Positions 56,250-64,000 of a stretch of DNA of 64,000 nucleotides are shown here, in pieces (position 1 is the stretch's first letter; the number at the start of each line of letters is the position of its first letter). The DNA lies in the NCBI GenBank assembly GCA_032358165.1, contig JAALGY010000020.1, positions 2,170,001 to 2,234,000 on the forward strand. The letters run 5' to 3'. The notes beneath the pieces were generated by a model that saw nothing but the letters and a program-made list of their open reading frames with translations, did not search any database and was not told the DNA's origin. The stretch is from Diplosphaera chodatii. Taxonomy: Eukaryota; Chlorophyta; Trebouxiophyceae; Prasiolales; Stichococcaceae. Position numbers and translations under genes: made by a program.

Positions 56250-59212
56250 ATGCACTCTGATGGCTCGCTGCTGGCGCCGCGCACGGCGAAATCCCTGCCG
56301 CCCATCAAGACAGGCCCTCTACAGGTGCGTGATGATGGTGACGGGAAGATTCAGTGAGCAAGCTGAACGGGTGCAGCAGGAGCAGCGTCAAGAGCAGCAT
56401 CGACTGCCTGGCAGCTGTCTGCATGGCACAGCCTGAACACACATGCAATCCACTTGCTGCAGGCGAGGCGGCGGCAGCGGATCGTGCGCAGCACACTGGT
56501 CGTGGTCGCCCTGCTGGCGGTGGGCCACTACGTCAGCCTGCTGGTGCGAGTGCAGAGCTGCAAACGCAGCAGCGGCGGCGGCACCGATGGGCACTCAACA
56601 TTCGCGCCCCGCGGAAGCGTCACAAGCGCCGGCGGTCAGCGCCTGCGTCCAGCTGCCAGTGCAGAGGCTTTGCAACGGCCACCAGGGGACGGCAGCAGGC
56701 TTGACAGCGAAGTTGACAGCAGAGGCGGCGGCGGCGTCGGCAGCACAGGCCAGGCTGATGGTTTGACGTGGGACCCTCATATTGGCAGCCGCCGCGGCAT
56801 CCCGCGCATCCTGCACCAGAGCTGGAAGGACGAGCATGTGCCGGAGCGCTTCCACAAGTGGCAGGTACGATGTCACCGTGCTGCGAATGCTGCACCTAGG
56901 GTTGCCTGTCTGCACGCAGCAACCGCCTAAGCACATCAGGGTGCCCTGCAGAGAGAAGTGCAGCGGTGAAGCTCAACTTTTGGTGCTGTTGATGCAGGCC
57001 AGCTGGCGGCGGCACCACCCCGACTGGGAGTTCCGGCTGTGGACAGATGTCGATAACAGGTGACAGGCGCGGCGTGGGTGGTGCTCGCTGTTGCCACCTG
57101 CAGCTTAGGGACAGGTCTTCACAGAGTGCATGGCGAACATGCATTGCCCACCGCCTCAAAAGACCCCACGATGCAAATGCAAATGCAAATGCAAATACAG
57201 GCGGCTGCTGGAGGAGCACTATCCCTGGTTCCTGCGGACGTACGATGCGCTGCCCAAGGCCATCATGCGCGCGGACGCCATACGCCCTTTCTACATGCAC
57301 CACCACGGTATGCGCTACAACCTCCCGCCATCTGCTGGCATTGGTGGCTCGTGTGACAGATCTGCACAAGATGGCAGATGTCATGCTGCCATCGCAGGCC
57401 AGCGGCAGGTGCCTAAGTGAAGTGTGGGTATGTGTCTCTGTGTTTGTTGATGACCTGTCCACCCATGATGGCTGCAGGGGGCGTGTATGCGGACCTGGAT
57501 GTGGAGGCCCTGAAGCCGATGGACGAGCTGCTGCAGGGGGGCCGCCCGGTGCTGGCATTCCTGTCGCAGACCTGGTGGCTGCGGCACAACATCCCCAACG
57601 CCTGGATGGCCTCGCCGCCCGGCCACGCGTTCTGGCGGGTGAGCCCGCCTTGCCATGCCCCATTGCAAGAGCTGCGGAGCTGGACTGCTCATCATGTGAC
57701 TCAACTTCACGATACCGCCTCATGTGCACAACCTTTGCAGCCGGCAGCACCCGTGAGCACATGCCTCGTGATCCAGCGTCACTACCACAGTTCAGCCCTC
57801 CTGTCTCGCGCAGTTCTGCTGGGCGCACACGATGCTGGAGTTCCGGCCCGACATCACTGAGGGCGACTACTTCAACGAGGGCGTCGAGCGCGTCACCGGT
57901 GATCACCATTTGTACAAGTCCACGGCCTCGCAATGCTGTAGCCAGCAACTGGAGGCGTCTTGTGAGCCAGGCTGTGCTCTCATGCCACTGCTAAGGGCAA
58001 ACAGACCAACTGGTTTCAAGCCGCCCTGAGTGCTGGGCAGGTCCCAGGGCGCTCATGGACAGCCTGGACGCATATGCAGCCGCGACGGGCCGCAACGTGA
58101 CGGTGCTGCCGCCCGGCAAGGTGTTCGCCTACGACTGGCACAGGGTGTGGCGGCTTAGGGGTCCATGGTTTGATGATCTGAGTTGATTGAAAACATGGCG
58201 TCATTGAAAAGGAACGCATGGCGTTGCGGTGCTCCTCATGCACAAATCATGGGCTGCAGCAAATCTGTGTGTACCGGGTGAGCAGGTGACCTGGTGTCGC
58301 ACGGACGACTGCATCCGGCGGGTGCAGGAGTGCGGCGCAAACGAGCCCACCTTCAACCCTGAAGCCTGCAAGGTGGGTCAGAGGCTGGCTGCAGGTGGCT
58401 GGACAGGTGCCATGCACTGCCTGCCTCTTTTGGGTCCGGCTGGAGACCACACTGGCGCCGCAGGAGACTGCGTCCGTGCTGCTTGTCAGCTGGCAGGGTG
58501 TGCAGGTGCGCTCTGCAGACTGATAGGAGCTGCCAGGCAGCCACGACGGCTGGCTGACCGCGGACATGTCTGCATCGAGGGCTGACCAGCTAAGTCTTCA
58601 TCCCTGCAGGCGCACTACCCAGATGCCTACGCCATCACCTACTGGTCGCACACCTGGGGCGACAAGAAGGAAGGGGCCGATGCAAAGGAGAAGGGCGGCG
58701 AGGCAAAGAAGGCAGCCGGCAAGGGTAGCAGCGCCAAGGCAACAGCAGAGGCAGCAGCAGCACGCTCGGATGCGTCTTCCGGCAAGGCAGCAGCAGCGGC
58801 TGGCGCCGCGGCAGCAGACGGCGCCGCTGACCCAGCAGGCGGTAAGGCAGCAGGCGCAGCATCAGCGGCGCACGGCAAAGCAGCGGCGGATCCCGACGCG
58901 GCCAAGGAAGTTGGTGTGGCGCAGGGCGCAGCAGGCGATGCTGATGCAGGGAAGCAGGCGGCAGGTGCAGAGTCTGATCCAGGTCAGACGGGCGGCGTCA
59001 AAGCGGCTGGTACAGCTGCAACAGCACAGCAGGCGGCTGCAGGCGCAGCTGCGGCGGGCGCTGCAGGGCAGAAGGCAGCAGCCGCAGCTGATAAAGGTGC
59101 GGCTGGTGGTCGGGTGCAGCAGCAGGGCGCCGAGCTGGCGGCAGCCGTGCATGACGCGCTGGCTGCAGAGGGGGATGCAGCGGGCCAGGAGCTGCAACGG
59201 CACCAGGTGTAA
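56250..59212 (+). CDS. GT32/OCH1-like glycosyltransferase with long Ala/Gly/Lys-rich tail
   Basis: Nine exons: 56250-56324, 56463-56864, 56998-57059, 57201-57307, 57478-57638, 57814-57898, 58041-58144, 58286-58372 and 58610-59212, closing to 561 aa. A signal anchor lies at about residues 35-55 (TLVVVALLAVGHYVSLLV), followed by a Gly/Ser-rich stem. The catalytic region has IPRILHQSWKDEHVPERFHK, WEFRLWTD, IMRADAIRPFYMHHHGGVYA and the DXD block YADLDVEALKPMDELL, then FYMHHHG/GVYADLD context typical of GT32 (OCH1, alpha-1,6-mannosyltransferase-like, and plant inositol-phosphoceramide glycosyltransferases). After AYAITYWSHTWGDKK the last about 190 residues are Ala/Gly/Lys repeats. Type II topology places catalysis in the Golgi lumen. 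The donor sugar cannot be told. Confidence 0.85.
57171..57199. repeat. AAATGC hexamer repeat at an intron end
   Basis: About five copies of AAATGC run up to the splice acceptor before the 57201 exon of the GT32-like gene. It is a variable-number repeat candidate. Confidence 0.8.
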
Positions 59213-59613
59213 CAGTCCAGGAGCGCGCACATTGTGTATGATGCCTGTGTGCCAGCAAACATGTTTCACGACACAGCACATGGCTCCGTGATGGATGCTG
59301 TGGATCGAACTGTGAACGGCCGCAACCGTAGTAAATCGCAGCCTGGCGGTGCCATGACAGGCCACTTCTCGAGAGATGCTCCTCTCCCTGAGACAGCTAC
59401 ATCTTGGCCTGCTCAAGCAGTGATGTTCAGTGCTGCTGCTGAAACAAGCAAGGCAAGGTACACACAGAAGGAAATCTATTTTGCCGGAGTCTTGGTGGTT
59501 GTGGCATCAATAGCAAGCTGAGTTGGGTTCGGCTTCTCGCCACCGCTGCTGCTGCCAGCAGCTTGTAGTCGCGCCACAGTCTCTGACATGTCAGTTGGTG
59601 CTGGCACCGCCTG
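59213..59613. other. Convergent 3' region
   Basis: About 400 bp between convergent stops at 59212 and 59614. No other feature. Confidence 0.45.
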
Positions 59614-61422
59614 CTACTGTTCAGACGGTGCCACAGCTTCAGCTGCCAGTGCTGCGACGGCATCACCGGTTACCATTGCATCTGCCGCCATCGCATCAAG
59701 CGCAGCCGGTGCAGCGCCGCCTGATGCAATGCCCGGCAGCGATGGCGCCGGCACCGGCAGGCCCGCTGGAGCCGTGGGCGCTGCAGGGGGGCCCGGCTCT
59801 GGAGCGGCCCCTGCGGGTGCCGATTCAGGCGCCGCCGCCGCCGCTGCTTGGGAGGGCAGCCCAGGGGCAGCTGTAGGGCTGTGCTGTGGCGGCACAGCTG
59901 TTGCTGGCTGAGGTGCTGGCGCAAGTTCCGAGGAAACCGCGGCTGCTGCAGGCTGTGAAGCACCTGGCGGCACCGGCGGGGCAGGCGCTGCTGCTGCTGG
60001 GGCCAGCTCTGTGGCGGCGGGCGCTGCCGTCTTCATGCCTGCTGCAGGGTGTGAGGCTGCGTCAGCGGCTGCAGGCGGCTCTTTGGCGGCTGCGGACGGC
60101 GCTGCCGCTGCGGAGGCTGGGGTGCCGCCTGCACCGGAGGGGCTGCCCACTGTGCTGCCGGGCGCACCGGAAGGCGTGCCTGTGTCGAACACCCTCAGAA
60201 GTTAGCACGAAACCTGCAGGCATAGACTTTAATCTTAGAACCACCGGGGGGTGCTGCTGTCTTGGTGACTGTGCAGGACTGTGCAGCACCAATTGGGTGG
60301 CCCAGCCATGATACTTGAACATCTAAGACTCTGATGCCATCATGGCAAGCCAGCTGTGACTGCTAGCCAACAATGCTAGCAATCTCAGAACCGCCTGGCA
60401 ATCCGTGCCGATGGTGTCGGACAGCCTGCTACGACAGCACCTCCCTTCTGCTGAACAGGATGCAGATGTGCACCTGGTAGCGAAGCGCCGCCGCGGCTGC
60501 CCAGCCTGATGCGGATGCGCTTGGGCGGCGGCTCCTGCATGCCATCATCCTGCCCTGCAGCGGCGGGCATGCCCGCGGCTGCGCTGTCACCGGCGGCTGG
60601 CATGCCGTTCGCGGCCGGCAACCCCTCCACATGCGGCTCCTGCTGCACCACAGGGTTTGCCATGCCCCAGCTTACGGTCAATATACACAAGACAACAGGC
60701 ACATGTTAAGAGCGAGTTCAGTGGAAAGCTCCACTCGTGCATATGTGCACGAGTCGAGTGCCGGTCGCCTTGCACATACCCATGGATGCCTGTGACTCAC
60801 TCAGACACAAACTTCCTCTGCCCACACGCGAGTGTGAACATGACGCCTAGCAAGCTACTGGGTCATCTGCAAGCTAGGTGCACGCTGACCTCGTCTCCGG
60901 CGCGACGGACGACGACTCGCTGCACCGGCACCGGCACCAGATCAGGCCGCCGTGGGCCAGACAGCGCCTCGTTGCGCTGCTCTGCACGGTTGATGTTCTG
61001 TAATCTGCAACATGGGCTGTGGCATCGACATTGGAAGCGCATGCAGCTGGTACGTGTGCAGCATGCACAGATCGTGCGATGACAAGACCAAACACAGTGG
61101 CTCTTGGCATGGTGGAGACGTTCCATACCTGTCGCCACCCAGCGCAGCGCCCTCAGGCCCTGCTGGGTGGATGCGCTGCCGCCGTTTGAAACGACGTCCA
61201 CCCACCTGCACAGGATGCATGATGTTGCAGCCGTGGGAACTGCAGCGCTTACAGGCTGCTCATGGCGATGTGTTGCACTGCTTACTTGATGGCCACTGGC
61301 TCTGTGCAGCATGCATTGGCGTTGTTGTAGGAGGCGCATGCTCACCGCTTTTCCCACTTGCGCACGCGGCCTGCGAAGACGACCTGTCCCCTATCTCGGG
61401 CTTGGCTGGCTCGCGTGGACAT
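59614..61422 (-). CDS. BCL7-like protein (putative SWI/SNF-complex subunit) with Ala/Pro-rich tail
   Basis: Exons on the minus strand: 61422-61346, 61205-61129, 60981-60890 and 60642-60474 agree in phase; a last exon from about 60192 to 59614 is likely by composition. The N-terminus reads MSTRASQARDRGQ, then GRVRKWEKRWVDV and, after a short Ser-rich insertion, LRALRWVAT. This is the BCL7 signature (VRKWEKxWVTV...LxxYKWVPV): a short domain found in BAF subunits of animals and in plant SWI/SNF complexes. After it come VPVPVQRVVVRRAGDE, EPPPKRIRIRLGSRGG and about 190 residues of Ala/Pro. The join of the 60474 exon (phase 1) to the Ala-rich frame (phase 2) does not close. The alternative acceptor near 60225 reaches a stop at 60062, giving a shorter basic tail. 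N-terminal exons are firm; the C-terminus is not. Confidence 0.68.
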
Positions 61423-62191
61423 CACCGCGTACGTTGAATGTGCTGGTGGCTGCTGCTTCTGTATTCCGCACAGCGTCAGCGTCAGCGGCAGATTGATGCA
61501 ATGCGGCAGGATTGATCAAACGGTGACCGCGTAGAAGCGGTCTGATGCAGTAGCAGACCGTATTCCTGCTGCTATTAGGGAGGCGCTGCTCATTACCGGC
61601 GACTGTATTGGCTAATATTGCTCAGATCAAATTTGTGAGATGATGTCCTCGCAGTTGAGCTCCGCTCGTGTTGCATCCTAATGACGGCCCGAGACGGCCC
61701 GAGAAGTGTTCCGTCAGCAAGAACAGCCGATCATAACAGTGATGATTACTGGCCTGCAAAGCGAGCTGCGGAGCTGGCCTCTGCAGGTCTCCGCCGATGA
61801 ATTTCCGGCGGAACGTGGTCAGACGAGGTCACGAGGATCATTGGGCAGCATGGGCAGCGCTGTGATTGCAATTTGAATGCAACCGCAAATATCAGCAACT
61901 TCTTGCTTACTTCTCCAGAGGGATCTCTCTCATTTCGTTCAAATCAAAGTACCCATGCCGATGCCGCCGCCGCTATGTACACCATACTGCCCCAGCAGAC
62001 ACCTGCTGGCGGCGGCGGCGGCATGTTCTCAGGTGAATGTGACATCGTCAGTTGTGATATTCCCGGCCGCAGCTCTGCCAAAGCAGCAGCAATCACCTGC
62101 ACTTGCAACGGAGTTCCACCACCCACAGCCTGTGCGGTTCTTCACCCATATTCCAGTTGCACCAATGCACGACTCCCCAATCAGTCGCCTC
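61423..62191. other. Intergenic region with small repeats
   Basis: About 770 bp between tandem minus-strand genes. It holds a hairpin (CGGTCTG at 61538-61544 with CAGACCG at 61554-61560), a 10-bp tandem duplication (GACGGCCCGA twice, 61683-61702) and a relatively AT-rich stretch around 61600-61680. No gene was recognised. Confidence 0.5.
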
Positions 62192-63846
62192 TTATGACAG
62201 CGTCTGGCCCGCGGTCTTGTCCTGCGCCTGCTTCTCGGCCTGCTTCTCCCACCCTGGGGCATGCTTCAGCTTGCGCTCCTCCTCCTTGGCCGCCTTGTCA
62301 TACTGTGGAGCAGCCATACAGAGTAGTGTGGGGCACAGCGACCACCCAACAAGACTGAGCTACAAGCGTGAGACAAGCCAGCATGCCGGGGGTTCAAAGC
62401 AGATGCATGGTGATGTTGCAGGCCTTCACAAGATCGCCAGTGTCAGGAAAGATCCGCACCTGCGGTGCCAGCTTGCCATCCTTGCAGATGATGTCGGCGG
62501 GCTTGAGGTCCTCTCCATCAAAGGTGCGCTGCAGGATGTCCTTTGTGCCGGCGGCATAGCGCTCCTGCATGCACAGCACTTCCATTCGAGTATCACACTA
62601 TATCATGTAGGTCCAGGTTGAGGGGCGGTGTGTGCCCCGAGTGAGAGCTGCCACAGGGTTTCGCATTTGATGGTGATGAGTAGGGTGCCTCACAGGAGCC
62701 AGCATGCAGCGCACCTGGGCATCAAGAGTGGTACCGGAGTAGTGTGGCGTCCTGCATGGGCACATGCGAGCTTCACCACCTGCCACATTTCTTAGCAGGC
62801 TCGGAGCGTGAGAACCTGTGGGAACGCTGAGTCCATATGCTGCATTACATCCACAGCTTCATCAATTATGCAGTGCAAAGGTGACCAGTCGCACATGGCT
62901 TGGTTAGGCATCGTTCGCCAGGGGTGGTCGGGCGGTGCTGGCTGTGGGTACCACACATCGCCTGCAGCACATGGCCATACAGCCTTACAGCACGGCTGTC
63001 ACTCCTCAGCCTGAACTGTGCCGCCCTTCCATTGGGCCTGCAGTGACTTGCAGAGGGACACAAGTTCCATCACCATTGATGCTCTATCAGAAAAGAGTTC
63101 GTACCTGCATACCCGGCAAGGTGTCCGCTCTCAAGTGCCTGTATGTCAACAGGGTCATGTGTGGGCATGGGTGTATGTTGACCTGTGATATTGGTCAAAA
63201 CCATCCGCCGGCGTGTGTGCGCCATTCTGCCATGTCACAACAATGCGCACCTCCTTGACAGCATCCGTGTCGCAGATGGCACCGCGTGCTGTGTTAACCT
63301 GCAGAAACATACACCAGTTGCATGAGGTGTGCATGTTGCGAGATGGTCATAGCGTTATGCAATTACCCTATCAGGCACAATCTTAGTGCGCATGTACGGA
63401 CCTGTCCCCTGCTTGCATGGGCATCACTCTTTACCGCCGCACTCGCATGGCCCTGCTGCATGCACTACAGCAGGAGTCCCTCAACCCGAAAGGGTCCTCA
63501 CCAGGTAGGAGCCAGGCTTCATCTTGCCGATCAGCTCCTTGTTGAACATGCCGCGCGTGCCCTCGTGCAGCGGGCAGTTGATGGTCACCACGTCGCATGT
63601 GCTGCACCCATGCCACACAACAAAACCTGTCATGGGCCGCAATTGCACCACTGCGCATGCACGCATGGCTGCCACTTCCCAGGTCCCGTCCATGGGATTG
63701 ACCATGGGCTTAGCGATGACCGTCACACGATGGCAAACTTGCCTGACGAGCTCGTCAAGGTCCATGCGGCGGCAGTGGAGCCTCTCCTCGGTCTCCTTGT
63801 CCAGGTTGCCGTAGTCATAGTACAGCAGCTCACCGCAGTTGAACCC
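62192..63846 (-). CDS. FDH: NAD-dependent formate dehydrogenase, 5' part off window
   Basis: Exons on the minus strand: 63846-63743, 63601-63502, 63298-63251, 63138-63105, 62961-62895, 62751-62715, 62564-62460 and 62302-62192; all phases agree. The chain covers the C-terminal half of the D-2-hydroxyacid dehydrogenase fold: [20 protein letters not shown] (end of the Rossmann NAD site), [36 protein letters not shown] (catalytic Arg), [38 protein letters not shown] (catalytic Gln and His region of FDH) and [20 protein letters not shown] basic C-terminal extension follows ([17 protein letters not shown]). The blocks DHPWR and MTPHxSGTT separate FDH from other members. It oxidises formate to CO2 with NAD+; the plant enzyme is mitochondrial. 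The intron after the first exon has a GC donor (gcaagt, at 63742). Confidence 0.92.
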
Positions 63847-64000
63847 CTGCACACACCATAGCGCTACATGGCATCATCGACACGGTAGCAGAGGGCAGGC
63901 TTTGCGCAACCAGCCTGGCAGCTTTGCGACAGTGCAGATGGCCAGCATGCCGACATTGCTTCGTGTGCAGACCACAGGCGGAGCTGTGCGAAACACATGC
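63847..64000 (-). other. Intron of the formate dehydrogenase gene
   Basis: The sequence right of the exon ending at 63846 does not encode the expected Gly-rich NAD-binding loop, so the upstream exon lies beyond the window. Confidence 0.6.

Noticed and set aside
57416..57948. Long minus-strand open frame over the GT32-like gene (part of 56896-57948)
   Set aside because: Antisense to exons with clear GT32 motifs.
58566..59291. Gln/Arg-rich 241-codon open frame
   Set aside because: Alternate frame of the last exon of the GT32-like gene; the gene's own frame is fixed by eight upstream exons.
1..64000. CRISPR arrays, bacterial operons, tRNA or rRNA genes
   Set aside because: No regularly spaced repeats and no cloverleaf or rRNA signature noticed by eye; the DNA is clearly spliced eukaryotic nuclear sequence. 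A tRNA scan was not possible here.

Overview
The window is nuclear DNA of a green alga (Chlorophyta). The evidence is: dense spliced genes with short exons (about 35-400 bp) and introns of roughly 35-600 bp that mostly end in a tgcag-type acceptor; some probable GC-AG introns; land-plant-type families (SRR1, SCI1, BCL7, NAD formate dehydrogenase, a GT61-like enzyme, C2 plus class-3 lipase); Gln/Ala/Ser low-complexity insertions typical of GC-rich algae; and a secreted protein with an SPPP-type proline-rich segment. I cannot name the species. All exon models were built by hand from translated blocks, splice signals and reading-frame phase. Where phases close over many exons (for example 21 exons in the lipase, 14 in the F-box gene at 9.7-14.2 kb, 12 in the GT61-like gene), the model is internally consistent.

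Layout from left to right. A minus-strand SRR1 gene runs off the left edge (1-2030). Next come a small plus-strand Romo1/Mgr2-type gene (2834-3067), a minus-strand CREST-like membrane protein (3588-5264), a minus-strand GFA/CENP-V-type zinc protein (5896-6892), a plus-strand putative plastid protein (7842-9194), a large minus-strand F-box/LRR gene (9719-14153), a plus-strand GT61-like glycosyltransferase (14762-18455) and a minus-strand Pro/Gln-rich single-span membrane protein (19002-19722). A 5.5-kb insertion follows (19881-25419). It is bounded by 564-bp near-identical inverted repeats and flanked by a 7-bp direct repeat, so it reads as a transposable element. I recognise no transposase in it.

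Right of the element lies a plus-strand protein with a FLYWCH/MULE-like zinc domain but no transposase catalytic core (25703-27677). Then come minus-strand SCI1 (28076-30594), a plus-strand C2 plus class-3 lipase (31560-37617), a minus-strand secreted matrix-type protein with Cys-rich, proline-rich and SdrD/Cna-B-like segments (about 39131-41918), a minus-strand metallo-beta-lactamase-fold protein (43721-45622), a second minus-strand F-box/LRR-like gene (46784-49363 and beyond), plus-strand RPB8 (50027-51018), a plus-strand Ala/Ser-rich coiled-coil protein (51805-55495), a plus-strand GT32/OCH1-like glycosyltransferase with a long Ala/Gly/Lys tail (56250-59212), a minus-strand BCL7-like chromatin protein (59614-61422) and a minus-strand NAD-dependent formate dehydrogenase running off the right edge (62192-63846).

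The genes do not form one pathway; this is an ordinary mixed eukaryotic neighbourhood. Themes that recur are secretory-pathway glycosylation and extracellular matrix (GT61-like, GT32-like, SdrD-like protein), nuclear regulation (SRR1, SCI1, BCL7, RPB8, F-box proteins) and lipid or C1 metabolism (lipase, CREST-like protein, FDH, GFA). The most unusual item is the long-inverted-repeat element and its position about 160 bp upstream of one start codon and about 285 bp upstream of another.
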